The notes: generated by a model from the letters alone, not told the origin. Counted from the stretch's first letter, positions 44,199-53,677 are shown. The stretch is 64,000 nucleotides of DNA from Scandinavium lactucae (GCF_033843265.1 NZ_JAWXRD010000002.1:310001-374000); one strand, 5' to 3'. Translations and numbers: made by a program.

Positions 44199-45095
44199 AT
44201 GAAAAAAACATTACTTGCAGCCGGTGCAGTGCTCGCGCTTTCCACGTCTTTCACGGCAGGTGCAGCTGAAGACAACAGCAAACCAGAGTATGTCTCTGAC
44301 TGGTGGCACCAGAGCGTCAACGTGGTAGGCAGCTACCACACCCGTTTTGGGCCGAAAATCAATAATGACGTTTACCTGGAATATGAAGCGTTTGCCAAGA
44401 AAGATTGGTTCGACTTCTACGGCTATATCGATATCCCAAAAACCTTCGGTGCGGGTAATGGTAACGACACCGGTATCTGGGATGACGGTTCACGCATGTT
44501 TATGGAAATTGAGCCACGTTTTTCCATTGATAAGCTGACCGGCACCAGCCTGGCCTTCGGTCCGTTCAAAGAGTGGTACTTCGCGAACAACTACATCTAT
44601 GACATGGGTGCGCATGGCAACGATGCCAGCAAGCAAAGCACCTGGTACATGGGTCTGGGTACCGATATTGATACCGGTCTGCCAATGAGTCTGTCTCTGA
44701 ACGTATATGCAAAATACCAGTGGCAGAACTACGGTGCAGCGAACGAAAACGAGTGGGACGGTTACCGCTTCAAGGTGAAATACTTTGTGCCGATCACCCA
44801 ACTGTGGGGCGGCCAGCTGAGCTATATCGGCTTCACTAACTTTGACTGGGGTTCAGATCTCGGTAACGAAGATTTCCGCGACCTGAATGGTAAGAAAGCG
44901 CGTACCAATAATTCCATCGCATCCAGCCACATCCTGGCGCTGAACTACGATCACTGGCACTACTCGGTAGTCGCACGTTACTGGCACAACGGTGGTCAGT
45001 GGAATGACGACGCAAGCCTGAACTTCGGCGACGGTGATTTCAGCGTCCGCTCTACCGGTTGGGGTGGCTACCTGGTTGTCGGTTATAACTTCTGA
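44199..45095 (+). CDS. tsx: Tsx, nucleoside-specific outer-membrane channel
   Basis: A 298-residue outer-membrane beta-barrel that lets nucleosides and deoxynucleosides through, and in E. coli also serves as receptor for phage T6 and colicin K. The Sec signal peptide ends AGA (about residue 22), followed by AEDNSKPEYVSDWWHQ. The C-terminal residue is Phe (VVGYNF), the BAM recognition signature. CRP/CytR-type sites are found upstream. A REP pair follows the stop. Confidence 0.97.
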   Translation: MKKTLLAAGAVLALSTSFTAGAAEDNSKPEYVSDWWHQSVNVVGSYHTRFGPKINNDVYLEYEAFAKKDWFDFYGYIDIPKTFGAGNGNDTGIWDDGSRMFMEIEPRFSIDKLTGTSLAFGPFKEWYFANNYIYDMGAHGNDASKQSTWYMGLGTDIDTGLPMSLSLNVYAKYQWQNYGAANENEWDGYRFKVKYFVPITQLWGGQLSYIGFTNFDWGSDLGNEDFRDLNGKKARTNNSIASSHILALNYDHWHYSVVARYWHNGGQWNDDASLNFGDGDFSVRSTGWGGYLVVGYNF

Positions 45096-45116
45096 TAATC
45101 AGCGTTAAGCGATAAA

Positions 45117-45188
45117 GCCCGGCGGCGCAGGCTTGCCGGGCCTACGTGATGGTTTTCGTAGGCCTGGTAAGCGTGAGCGCCACCGGGC
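45117..45188. repeat. REP/BIME pair after tsx
   Basis: GCCCGGCGGCGCAGGCTTGC...GGGCCTAC (45117-45145) and the inverted GTAGGCCTGGTAAGCGTGAG...CACCGGGC (45158-45188) are two REP units head to head, separated by 12 bases. They lie between the convergent tsx and M24-like genes. Confidence 0.9.
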
Positions 45189-45197
45189 ATTTACGAT

Positions 45198-46592
45198 TTA
45201 CGGCTTACACGACAACGCACTCGTAGGGTCCAGCAACCACGGCCTCAAATATCCCACGGTATTGGAAAACGGCAGCACGCATTCCGGCAATCGAATGCCC
45301 ACTTCATGTTCAATAAACGCCCTTCTCGCCTGAACTCGTGCCCACAGTTGCGGATAATCCGCAGCAAGTTGTGCGCGCAACACCTCATCCGCCAGCGCTA
45401 CCGTATCTTCGATGCTCGCTCCGCCGTAGCCGGGTCGGGAAGGAATGATATCAATTTGCAGCAGCATCCCGCTGGCAAGTGGGATCGCGGAATCGGCTGA
45501 CACCGGGGAGCACAGCCACTCTTCATCCGCCACCAGATGCCCTGGATTCAGATGCCAGTGATAGTCCACCTTCGGTAACACGCCTTCGATCAGCTGATAC
45601 AGTTCGCCGCCGGTCATTCCTGGGCGAATGTTTTCCAGCCACGCCACCACCGCACGGAAATAGGGGATAGCCACCACTTCAAGATAATCGCTGACCGCGT
45701 CGGGTAACTGTGCCGCAGATTCAACCACGTAAGCGCCCCGGCTGCTCAACCCGCCTTTATAACTGGTGGTCAGAGAAAACTTATCCCCCAGCTGCACCGT
45801 TTTATCGCCGGGATAGAGATTCGCATCGGCGAAGCGCTCCCCGGTGGCGGCAATCATCACCACGTTATTCGGCTGACCGTCCGCCGCCAGCAGGCTGGCA
45901 ATCTGCTTTTCCGTTTTGCCCGGCGCAACGGCATTCAGTGCGCGGAGAATAGCCGTCGATGCCAGATTGGCCCCGTATTCATAATGCGCCAGTTCATTAG
46001 CATTATTGATAACGCGCGCGCCAGAAGCGGGAGAAATAAACACTCCCGTCGCATTGCGCAATTCAGCCCCCGGGGCGGCATCTCGGATAGCGTCGACGAT
46101 AAACGACGGGATGTCGAACATCTGTCGGGTGTTGTCGTTCGCACCGGTAAATAGCTTCCAGCCCGCCAGGCCGAGAGTTTTTCCGCCCGTGATGCCTGCC
46201 GTCTGCAAAATTTCGGGCAGTGACTGGGGGTTATCCATCGGCTGATTGGGTAACGAGAACCACGGCGCGTGCAGCACCCGGTTTTTCAGTCGCGCGTGCG
46301 GGGCCAGTTTGAGGTTTTCATTGCCAAGCACCAGCCCCGCTTCACCGTCAAGATGCAGCACCAGCAGCGCTTCTTCAAAGCGGGGAATAAACCCGGTCAG
46401 ATACTCGAAATTCCCGCCATGCTCTTTATCGGCATACACAATCAGGGTGTCGATACCCTGCTGGTGCATCCGGTCCAGCAGCCGCGCTTTGCGCTCGGCA
46501 AGCGTGGCATCAGTCAGCGTGACCGAAGGAATGTCCGTCCAGCACGGCGGCTGGGGCATCGTCTTGAGTGAGACGGGTTGCGGGGTTGTCAT
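45198..46592 (-). CDS. M24 (aminopeptidase P/creatinase)-fold protein lacking most metal ligands
   Basis: A 464-residue protein with a creatinase N-terminal domain (about 30-180) and a pita-bread M24 domain (about 200-440). In M24 metallopeptidases two Asp, one His and two Glu bind two metals. Here the Asp region reads GDKFSLTTSYKGGLSSRG (269-286) without either Asp. H352 (NPGHLV) and E395 (ASIEDTV) remain, and the first Glu is D381. A non-metal hydrolase like creatinase or a non-catalytic protein is more likely than a working aminopeptidase. It lies where E. coli has yajD, with its own terminator-bounded unit. Function unknown. Confidence 0.8.
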   Translation of the reverse strand: MTTPQPVSLKTMPQPPCWTDIPSVTLTDATLAERKARLLDRMHQQGIDTLIVYADKEHGGNFEYLTGFIPRFEEALLVLHLDGEAGLVLGNENLKLAPHARLKNRVLHAPWFSLPNQPMDNPQSLPEILQTAGITGGKTLGLAGWKLFTGANDNTRQMFDIPSFIVDAIRDAAPGAELRNATGVFISPASGARVINNANELAHYEYGANLASTAILRALNAVAPGKTEKQIASLLAADGQPNNVVMIAATGERFADANLYPGDKTVQLGDKFSLTTSYKGGLSSRGAYVVESAAQLPDAVSDYLEVVAIPYFRAVVAWLENIRPGMTGGELYQLIEGVLPKVDYHWHLNPGHLVADEEWLCSPVSADSAIPLASGMLLQIDIIPSRPGYGGASIEDTVALADEVLRAQLAADYPQLWARVQARRAFIEHEVGIRLPECVLPFSNTVGYLRPWLLDPTSALSCKP

Positions 46593-46653
46593 TTCTGTAG
46601 TGTCCTTTAAACAGAGTGTCCGTTCACCCTACCGGAATCGCCGGAATTTGGCA

Positions 46654-46688
46654 TAAAAAAAATCCCGGCCACATGACCGGGATTTGAT
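46654..46688 (-). terminator. Intrinsic terminator after secF
   Basis: Minus-strand AAATCCCGG / CCGGGATTT with an 8-base loop, then a run of T residues; it separates the export operon from the M24-like gene. Confidence 0.9.
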
Positions 46689-46703
46689 TTTGCAGAACTG
46701 ACC

Positions 46704-47675
46704 TTACGGCAGAATCGAAGGCTGGTCAGCGCCCTCTTTCTCAACTTTCTGCTGGATCAGGTGTTCGCGTTTCATCCCAAGCTTCAGCGCCAGCGCGGAA
46801 GCTACGTAGATGGACGACGCGGTACCGATGGAAACACCGATCAGCATCGTCAGCGAGAAGCCTTTCAGCATCGCGCCACCGAACAGGAACAGCATCAGGA
46901 TAACCATCAACGTGGTGCCCGAGGTGATCAACGTACGGTGCAGCGTCTGGGTCAGGGAGACGTTAAAGATTTCGTAAGGCGTACCGCGACGAATTTTGCG
47001 GAAGTTTTCACGAATACGGTCCGAGACCACGATGCTGTCGTTCAGCGAGTAACCAATTACCGACATCAGCGACGCGACGATAGTCAGGTCAACCTCAATC
47101 TGGAACAGCGACAGAATGCCCATGGTAATCACCACGTCGTGCGCCAGCGAGATAACGACACCCGCCGCCAGTCGCCACTCGAAGCGGAAACCGACGTACA
47201 CGAGGATCGAAATCAGCGCCACCAGCAGCGCCATTGCGCCGTTGGTCGCCAGGTCTGCACCCACGCTCGGCCCAACAAACTCAATACGCTTAACCGCAGC
47301 GTGCTGGTTGGTGGTCTCGTTGATGACGCTCAGCACCTTGCTGCCCAGTTCCTGACCGCCGGTTTCCCCTTTGGCCGGTGGCATACGCACCATGATGTCG
47401 CGGCTGCTACCGAAGTTCTGCAACAGCGGATCGGCGAAGCCTGCTTTTTCCAGTGCGTCACGCATCTGGTCCATGTCGGCCGGTTTTTCGAGGCTGATTT
47501 CAATGACGGTACCGCCGGTGAAATCCAGGCCCCAGTTAAAACCACGGACGCCGATGATGATGATGGATGCCACCAGCAGCAGGCCTGAAATGCCAAAGGC
47601 CCAGTAGTCCCAGCGCATAAAGTCATGGACTTTACGGCCGTAGTTTAATTGTTCAACAGTATATTCCTGTGCCAC
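46704..47675 (-). CDS. secF: SecF, protein-export membrane protein
   Basis: A 323-residue partner of SecD; six membrane helices around one periplasmic domain. SecDF uses the proton gradient to finish export through SecYEG. Conserved segments include FNWGLDFTGGTVIEI and GYSLNDSIVVSDRIRENFR. It starts 10 bases after secD and ends the queA-tgt-yajC-secD-secF series. Confidence 0.97.
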   Translation of the reverse strand: MAQEYTVEQLNYGRKVHDFMRWDYWAFGISGLLLVASIIIIGVRGFNWGLDFTGGTVIEISLEKPADMDQMRDALEKAGFADPLLQNFGSSRDIMVRMPPAKGETGGQELGSKVLSVINETTNQHAAVKRIEFVGPSVGADLATNGAMALLVALISILVYVGFRFEWRLAAGVVISLAHDVVITMGILSLFQIEVDLTIVASLMSVIGYSLNDSIVVSDRIRENFRKIRRGTPYEIFNVSLTQTLHRTLITSGTTLMVILMLFLFGGAMLKGFSLTMLIGVSIGTASSIYVASALALKLGMKREHLIQQKVEKEGADQPSILP

Positions 47676-47685
47676 AACGCACTCC

Positions 47686-49533
47686 TCAGATAGACAGCTT
47701 GTTGATGCGTTTGCCGCCGTACAACAGGTTTACGATGGCACGGGTGCCGACGATCGCGGTAAACATGGAAGTCGCCACACCGATACCGGTAGTGATGGCG
47801 AAGCCTTTGATAGCGCCAGTACCGACCGCGTACAGGATGATAACTTTAATCAGCGTGGTGACGTTCGCATCGAAAATTGAGCTGAACGCGCCGCGATAAC
47901 CTTCGTCAATCGCCTGCTGAATGGTACGTCCGTTACTGATTTCTTCCTTAATACGCTCGTTAATCAGTACGTTGGCGTCAACCGCAACCGCAAGGGTTAA
48001 CACGATCCCCGCAATCCCCGGCATGGTCAGCGTGGCCCCCGGCAACAGCGACATGATACCGACGATCAGTACCAGGTTCGCCACCAGCGCAGAGGTCGCG
48101 ATCAGACCGAACTTCTTATAGAAGAAGATCATGAAGATGATGGAGATAGCCAGACCGGCCAGACACGCTTCCAGACCCTGCTGAATATTCTGCATACCCA
48201 GGGTTGGGCCGATAGTACGTTCTTCAACAATCTGAATCGGGGCGATCAGCGCACCGGCACGCAGCAGCAGCGACAGCTGGCGCGCTTCGTTCGGGTTACT
48301 GATCCCGGTGATACGGAAGCTGTTACCGAGGCGAGACTGGATGTTGGCGATGTTAATCACCTCTTCCTCTTTCACCAGGATGGAACGGCCTTTCGCATCT
48401 TTCTTACCGCTGTCTTTGTACTCCACGAACAGGGTCGCCATCGGTTTACCGATGTTGTCCTTGGTGAAGTTAGACATAATGTTGCCACCCGCGCTATCAA
48501 GCGAGATGTTAACCTGCGGCTGGTTGTATTCGTCCTGGCTCGAAGTGGAGTCGGTGATATGGTCCCCGGTCAGGATAACGCGCTTGTACAGCACAACCGG
48601 CTGGCCTTCACGGGTATCTTTCACTTCGGAATCGCCCGGAACGCGACCAGAGGCGGCAGCGGACTGATCGACGGTGGTGTTCACCAGACGGAATTCCAGG
48701 GTCGCGGTCGCGCCCAGAATCTCTTTCGCACGTGCGGTGTCCTGAATACCCGGCAGCTCAACCACGATGCGGTCGGCACCCTGACGCTGAACCAGAGGTT
48801 CTGCCACGCCAAGCTGGTTTACACGGTTACGCAGGATGTTGATGTTCTGCTGTACGGCATACTCACGCGCTTCGTTCAGACGCGCATCGGTCATCACCGC
48901 ACGCAGCTGGTTGCTGCCCTGCTTAGAGATAACCAAATCGCGATGACGCGGAGTCAGATAATCAATCGCCTGGTTACGGGCCGCATCGTCGCGGAACGTA
49001 ATGCTCAGACCATAGTTATCTTCTTTACGAACGGTAGTGTAGGCGATGCCTTTCTCACGCAGATCGCTGCGCAGGCCATCAATATTCTGTTCCTGCAATT
49101 TACCGAGCGCGGTGTCCATATCCACTTCCATCAGGAAGTGTACGCCGCCACGCAGGTCAAGACCGAGTTTCATCGGCTCTGCGGAAATAGCGGATAACCA
49201 GCGCGGGGTTGCCGGAGCAAGGTTTAACGCCACGACAAACTTGTCACCCAGCACGCTCATTAGCGCTTCGCGCGCGCGCAGCTGGATGTCAGTGGAGTCG
49301 AAGCGAGCAAGAATTGCGCCCTCTTCCAGCGCCACAGACTTAGCGGTAATTTTTTCTTCTTTTAAGGTGTTCTGGACCTGGATCAGCGTTTGCTCACTGG
49401 CGGCGACGCCGCGCGCGCCAGTGATTTGAACAGCCGGATCCTCACCATACAGGTTGGGAAGTGCGTAAAGCAGGCCGACGATAATCACGACGACCAGCAT
49501 AATGTACTTCCACAAAGGATAACGGTTTAACAC
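47686..49533 (-). CDS. secD: SecD, protein-export membrane protein
   Basis: A 615-residue inner-membrane protein with one N-terminal helix, a large periplasmic P1 domain, and five C-terminal helices. The conserved GLDLRGGVHFLMEVD follows the first helix region and the VDANVLINERIKEE loop is in the membrane domain. The start codon is GTG (49531-49533), as in E. coli. It acts with SecF and YajC on the translocon. Confidence 0.97.
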   Translation of the reverse strand: MLNRYPLWKYIMLVVVIIVGLLYALPNLYGEDPAVQITGARGVAASEQTLIQVQNTLKEEKITAKSVALEEGAILARFDSTDIQLRAREALMSVLGDKFVVALNLAPATPRWLSAISAEPMKLGLDLRGGVHFLMEVDMDTALGKLQEQNIDGLRSDLREKGIAYTTVRKEDNYGLSITFRDDAARNQAIDYLTPRHRDLVISKQGSNQLRAVMTDARLNEAREYAVQQNINILRNRVNQLGVAEPLVQRQGADRIVVELPGIQDTARAKEILGATATLEFRLVNTTVDQSAAASGRVPGDSEVKDTREGQPVVLYKRVILTGDHITDSTSSQDEYNQPQVNISLDSAGGNIMSNFTKDNIGKPMATLFVEYKDSGKKDAKGRSILVKEEEVINIANIQSRLGNSFRITGISNPNEARQLSLLLRAGALIAPIQIVEERTIGPTLGMQNIQQGLEACLAGLAISIIFMIFFYKKFGLIATSALVANLVLIVGIMSLLPGATLTMPGIAGIVLTLAVAVDANVLINERIKEEISNGRTIQQAIDEGYRGAFSSIFDANVTTLIKVIILYAVGTGAIKGFAITTGIGVATSMFTAIVGTRAIVNLLYGGKRINKLSI

Positions 49534-49560
49534 GGCAGTTCCCTTTGGGAAAACAGTAGA

Positions 49561-49893
49561 TTACAGCGCCTTCATCGTGCCTTTCGGCAGAACGGCAGCT
49601 ACGAAGTCACGTTTAATGACCACTTCGGTGGTGTCGTTCAGGGCGATAGCAATGTAGCCAGCTTCAGCTACTTTGGTTACGCGACCCACCAGGCCACCGT
49701 TAGTCAGCACTTCATCACCTTTAGCGATGGAGTCCATCAGCTTTTTATGCTCTTTGGTGCGCTTCTGCTGTGGACGCAGGATCATGAAATAGAAAATCAG
49801 ACCGAACACCACCAGCATCAGGATCAGAGACATCGGGCTGCTTTGTCCCGGTGCACCCGTAGCGGCTACCGCATCAGAAATAAAAAAGCTCAT
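49561..49893 (-). CDS. yajC: YajC, Sec accessory membrane protein
   Basis: A 110-residue single-span inner-membrane protein that associates with SecDF. The transmembrane helix (about 20-40; SLILMLVVFGLIFYFMILRP) is followed by a cytoplasmic basic domain. The ATG at 49891-49893 (MSFFISDAVAATG) matches E. coli, and the in-frame extension of ten codons does not. It lies between tgt and secD. Confidence 0.97.
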   Translation of the reverse strand: MSFFISDAVAATGAPGQSSPMSLILMLVVFGLIFYFMILRPQQKRTKEHKKLMDSIAKGDEVLTNGGLVGRVTKVAEAGYIAIALNDTTEVVIKRDFVAAVLPKGTMKAL

Positions 49894-49915
49894 TGAATTT
49901 CCCTCATTATTAAAA

Positions 49916-51043
49916 TTAATCAACGTTCAACGGTGGAACAGATCGACCCTGACGTTGGTAAAACTCCGTCACAAAGCTCTCTAATTTACCCTCTTCGATA
50001 GCCTTGCGTAAACCCGCCATTAAGCGCTGATAGTAGCGAAGATTATGGATGGTATTGAGACGCGCGCCCAATATTTCATTGCAACGATCGAGATGATGCA
50101 AATAAGCACGTGAATAGTGACGACAGGTATAGCAATCACACTCGGCGTCGAGTGTGCTGGTGTCGCTTTTATGCTTCGCGTTACGGATTTTTACCACGCC
50201 GTCGGTCACGAACAGGTGACCGTTACGGGCGTTACGCGTTGGCATCACACAGTCGAACATGTCGATACCGCGACGTACGCCTTCCACCAGGTCTTCTGGT
50301 TTACCCACGCCCATCAGGTATCGCGGTTTGTCTGCAGGGATCTGCGGACACACATGCTCCAGAATTCGGTGCATGTCTTCCTTCGGTTCCCCTACAGCCA
50401 GGCCGCCGACAGCGTAGCCATCAAAGCCAATCTCTACCAGACCTTTGACCGAGATATCACGTAAATCTTCGTAAACGCTACCCTGAATAATGCCGAACAG
50501 CGCGTTCTTATTATTCAGAGAATCAAAACGATCGCGGCTGCGTTTCGCCCAGCGCAGCGACATTTCCATCGAGCGCTTAGCGTAATCCCAGTCCGCCGGG
50601 TACGGCGTACACTCATCGAAGATCATCACGATATCGGAGCCGAGATCGTACTGAATTTCCATCGATTTTTCTGGATCGAGGAAAATCGGATCGCCGTTGA
50701 TCGGGTTGCGGAAGTGAACGCCTGCTTCGGTGATTTTACGAATGTCACCGAGACTGAACACCTGGAAACCGCCGGAATCGGTGAGAATCGGCCCTTTCCA
50801 CTGCATAAAATCGTGGAGATCGCCGTGCAGCTTCATGATTTCCTGACCCGGGCGCAGCCACAGGTGGAAGGTGTTGCCGAGGATAATCTGTGCGCCGGTC
50901 GCTTCAACTTCTTCCGGCGTCATGCCTTTCACGGTGCCGTAGGTACCGACAGGCATAAAAGCAGGCGTTTCTACAACGCCACGATCAAACACCAGGCGGC
51001 CACGGCGTGCGCGTCCGTCGGTTGTATCCAGTTCAAATTTCAT
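49916..51043 (-). CDS. tgt: Tgt, tRNA-guanine transglycosylase
   Basis: A 375-residue enzyme that exchanges guanine 34 for preQ1 in GUN-anticodon tRNAs. The zinc site is CDCYTC plus a downstream His (family numbering C302, C304, C307, H333). The catalytic region DSGGFQVFSLG is also intact. It follows queA by 54 bases; QueC at 6.5 kb belongs to the same pathway. Confidence 0.98.
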   Translation of the reverse strand: MKFELDTTDGRARRGRLVFDRGVVETPAFMPVGTYGTVKGMTPEEVEATGAQIILGNTFHLWLRPGQEIMKLHGDLHDFMQWKGPILTDSGGFQVFSLGDIRKITEAGVHFRNPINGDPIFLDPEKSMEIQYDLGSDIVMIFDECTPYPADWDYAKRSMEMSLRWAKRSRDRFDSLNNKNALFGIIQGSVYEDLRDISVKGLVEIGFDGYAVGGLAVGEPKEDMHRILEHVCPQIPADKPRYLMGVGKPEDLVEGVRRGIDMFDCVMPTRNARNGHLFVTDGVVKIRNAKHKSDTSTLDAECDCYTCRHYSRAYLHHLDRCNEILGARLNTIHNLRYYQRLMAGLRKAIEEGKLESFVTEFYQRQGRSVPPLNVD

Positions 51044-51097
51044 TATTACTCCTGCGTCAGAAAGACAGTCTGACGTGTAAACCCTGCGCCGCGGAGC

Positions 51098-52168
51098 TTA
51101 TTCCCCAACGCGTTCTTGAATCGCCGACGGATTGTACGTGATGAACATGGCATCGCCGTAGCTAAAAAAGCGATATTTTTGTTCTACCGCAGACTTATAA
51201 GCGTTCATGGTGTTCCGATAACCGGCAAAAGCGGACACCAGCATGATCAGCGTCGACTCCGGCAGATGGAAGTTGGTCACCAGCGCATCAATCACTTTGT
51301 ATTGATAACCTGGGTAAATGAAGATTTGCGTATCCCCGAAGAACGGCTCAATCAGGTCGGTTTTCGCCGCCTGGGCCGCGCTTTCCAGCGAGCGGACGGA
51401 GGTGGTGCCCACCGCAACCACTTTGCTTCCACGGGCTTTTGCCGCCAACACCGCATCAACCACATCCTGCGGCACTTCAGCATATTCGGAGTGCATGATG
51501 TGATCTTCGATAGTATCAACACGCACCGGCTGGAAAGTGCCCGCGCCCACGTGCAGCGTCACGAACGCCATTTCAATGCCCTTTTCACGCAACTTCGCCA
51601 GCAGCGGTTCGTCAAAATGCAGACCTGCCGTCGGGGCGGCGACCGCTCCCGGCTTCTGGCTGTAAACGGTCTGATACAACTCGCGGTCGGCGTCTTCATC
51701 CGGACGGTCAATGTAGGGCGGCAGGGGCATGTGTCCGATGGCGTTCAGAATATCCAGCACCGGACGCGCGTCGTTAAACTGCACTTCAAACAGCGCATCG
51801 TGGCGCGCCACCATCGTGGCATTGATGCTTTCATCGTCGCCGAGCAACAGCTCCGCGCCCGGCTTCGGCGCTTTAGACGCGCGAATATGTGCCAGAATAC
51901 GTTTATCATCGAGCATACGCTCAACCAGCACTTCAATCTTGCCGCCGCTGGCTTTGCGACCAAACAGGCGCGCCGGGATCACGCGGGTATTGTTAAAGAC
52001 CAGCAGATCGCCAGGGTTGAGCTTGTCGAGCAGATCGGTGAAAGTACCGTGCGTCAGCGCACCCGTTGGCCCATCCAGTGACAGTAAGCGGCAACCACTG
52101 CGCTCCGGCTGTGGATAGTGGGCAATCAGGGATTCAGGCAGTTCAAAAGAAAAATCGGCGACGCGCAT
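51098..52168 (-). CDS. queA: QueA, tRNA ribosyltransferase-isomerase
   Basis: A 356-residue enzyme that transfers a ribosyl unit from S-adenosylmethionine to preQ1-tRNA to form epoxyqueuosine. Conserved features are VFNNTRVIPARLFG and APTAGLHFDEPLL. The ATG at 52166-52168 (MRVADFSFELPE) matches E. coli; upstream starts add six unsupported residues. It is the first gene of the tRNA-modification/export operon and is divergent from acpH. Confidence 0.97.
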   Translation of the reverse strand: MRVADFSFELPESLIAHYPQPERSGCRLLSLDGPTGALTHGTFTDLLDKLNPGDLLVFNNTRVIPARLFGRKASGGKIEVLVERMLDDKRILAHIRASKAPKPGAELLLGDDESINATMVARHDALFEVQFNDARPVLDILNAIGHMPLPPYIDRPDEDADRELYQTVYSQKPGAVAAPTAGLHFDEPLLAKLREKGIEMAFVTLHVGAGTFQPVRVDTIEDHIMHSEYAEVPQDVVDAVLAAKARGSKVVAVGTTSVRSLESAAQAAKTDLIEPFFGDTQIFIYPGYQYKVIDALVTNFHLPESTLIMLVSAFAGYRNTMNAYKSAVEQKYRFFSYGDAMFITYNPSAIQERVGE

Positions 52169-52262
52169 GACGGTAACTCGAGACATAATAAAGAGGCGGG
52201 TAGTCTAGTGGCAGGCCGCTTTGGCTGCAACCGGTAAGCCTTAATTACGGATAAAGCAAATC

Positions 52263-52844
52263 ATGAATTTTCTCGCTCACCTGCACCTCGCACACCTCGC
52301 CAACAGCTCGCTGTCCGGCAATTTGCTGGCCGATTTTGTGCGCGGTAACCCGGAAGACGATTATGCCCCAGAGGTTGTCAGCGGGATCCACATGCATCGC
52401 CGGGTCGATGTGCTGACCGATAACCTGCCGGAAGTTAAGCTGGCAAAGGGGTGGTTTCGCCCGGAAACGCGCCGCGTCGCGCCGATCACTCTCGACGTGA
52501 TGTGGGATCATTTTCTCTCCCGGCATTGGGAAAAGCTGTCTCCCGAGATGTCCCTGCCGGAATTCGTGCGTTACGCGCAGGCTCAGGTGACGGTGATTTT
52601 GCCCGACTCGCCGCCGCGCTTCGTCAATCTCAATGACTATTTGTGGTCTGAGCGCTGGCTCGAACGCTACCGCGAGATGGATTTCATTCAGAACGTATTA
52701 AACGGCATGGCCAACCGCCGCCCGCGCCTCGACGCGCTGCGAGACTCCTGGCAGGATCTCGATACACATTATGAAAAACTGGAAAACTCGTTCTGGGCCT
52801 TCTACCCGCGTATGATGGCTCAGGCGAAGGCCCGGGAGCTGTAA
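52263..52844 (+). CDS. acpH: AcpH, acyl carrier protein phosphodiesterase
   Basis: A 193-residue HD-related hydrolase that removes the 4'-phosphopantetheine arm from acyl carrier protein. It matches E. coli AcpH (YajB), with NFLAHLHLA and the metal-site region GIHMHRRVDVLTD. It is divergent from queA; the downstream peroxiredoxin has its own promoter. Confidence 0.95.
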   Translation: MNFLAHLHLAHLANSSLSGNLLADFVRGNPEDDYAPEVVSGIHMHRRVDVLTDNLPEVKLAKGWFRPETRRVAPITLDVMWDHFLSRHWEKLSPEMSLPEFVRYAQAQVTVILPDSPPRFVNLNDYLWSERWLERYREMDFIQNVLNGMANRRPRLDALRDSWQDLDTHYEKLENSFWAFYPRMMAQAKAREL

Positions 52845-52899
52845 AACTTGCGCTTTATCACAAATTGATTATGCTGAAACCGTTGGAACATAATAATTG

Positions 52900-52936
52900 A
52901 TAGGTAAAACCTGTCTCAGCGATTGTCAGCTTCTCA
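52900..52936. promoter_or_regulatory. Candidate OxyR site before the peroxiredoxin gene
   Basis: ATAG-N7-CTGT-N7-ATTG-N7-CTCA follows the tetranucleotide spacing of the OxyR consensus ATAG-N7-CTAT-N7-ATAG-N7-CTAT. The first half also keeps the internal T and A. It ends immediately before the -35, the position of a class I activator. Confidence 0.55.
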
Positions 52937-52965
52937 TTGAGTCACCTGCTTCCTCTCCCTATACT
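52937..52965 (+). promoter_or_regulatory. Sigma-70 promoter of the peroxiredoxin gene
   Basis: TTGAGT and TATACT are separated by 17 bases, about 45 bases upstream of the ATG. Confidence 0.7.
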
Positions 52966-53012
52966 GGCCCGCGTTGCGTTCCATTAACCTTATATAATTA
53001 GAGGAGAACCTC

Positions 53013-53615
53013 ATGGTTCTGGTAACTCGTCCTGCTCCTGATTTTACCGCTGCTGCTGTCCTGGGTAACGGCGAAATCGTTGATAACTTCAACTTCAAAC
53101 AGCACACCAACGGCAAACCAACCGTTCTTTTCTTCTGGCCGATGGACTTCACCTTCGTATGCCCGTCTGAACTGATCGCATTCGACAAGCGTTACGAAGA
53201 ATTCCAGAAACGTGGCGTTGAAGTGGTTGGCGTTTCTTTCGACTCTGAGTTTGTTCATAACGCATGGCGTAACACCCCTGTCGACAAAGGCGGCATCGGT
53301 GAAGTGAAATACGCGATGGTTGCGGACATCAAACGTGAGATCCAACAGGCTTACGGCATCGAACATCCAGACGCTGGTGTGGCTCTGCGTGGTTCGTTCC
53401 TGATCGACGCTAACGGCATCGTTCGTCACCAGGTCGTTAACGATCTGCCGCTGGGTCGTAACATCGACGAAATGCTGCGCATGGTTGACGCGCTGCAGTT
53501 CCACGAAGAGCACGGCGAAGTGTGCCCAGCTCAGTGGGAAAAAGGGAAAGAAGGCATGAACGCATCTCCTGCGGGCGTGGCTAAATACCTGACCGAAAAC
53601 GTCACCAAGCTGTAA
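53013..53615 (+). CDS. Typical 2-Cys peroxiredoxin (AhpC/TsaA family)
   Basis: A 200-residue typical 2-Cys peroxiredoxin that reduces hydrogen peroxide and organic peroxides. The peroxidatic cysteine is C50 in FTFVCPSE, and the resolving cysteine is C171 in GEVCPAQW. GAGGAG precedes the ATG. No AhpF-type reductase gene is nearby, so thioredoxin is the likely reductant. Salmonella carries a similar gene (tsaA) at this place, beside malZ and acpH; E. coli K-12 does not. A strong terminator follows. Confidence 0.94.
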   Translation: MVLVTRPAPDFTAAAVLGNGEIVDNFNFKQHTNGKPTVLFFWPMDFTFVCPSELIAFDKRYEEFQKRGVEVVGVSFDSEFVHNAWRNTPVDKGGIGEVKYAMVADIKREIQQAYGIEHPDAGVALRGSFLIDANGIVRHQVVNDLPLGRNIDEMLRMVDALQFHEEHGEVCPAQWEKGKEGMNASPAGVAKYLTENVTKL

Positions 53616-53637
53616 TCAGCAGACGTTAGTTTGAGAA

Positions 53638-53666
53638 AAGGCTCGCATCGCGAGCCTTTTTTGTTT
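53638..53666 (+). terminator. Intrinsic terminator of the peroxiredoxin gene
   Basis: AAGGCTCGC / GCGAGCCTT with loop ATC, then a T-run. Confidence 0.92.
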
Positions 53667-53677
53667 TTCTCTCGCGC

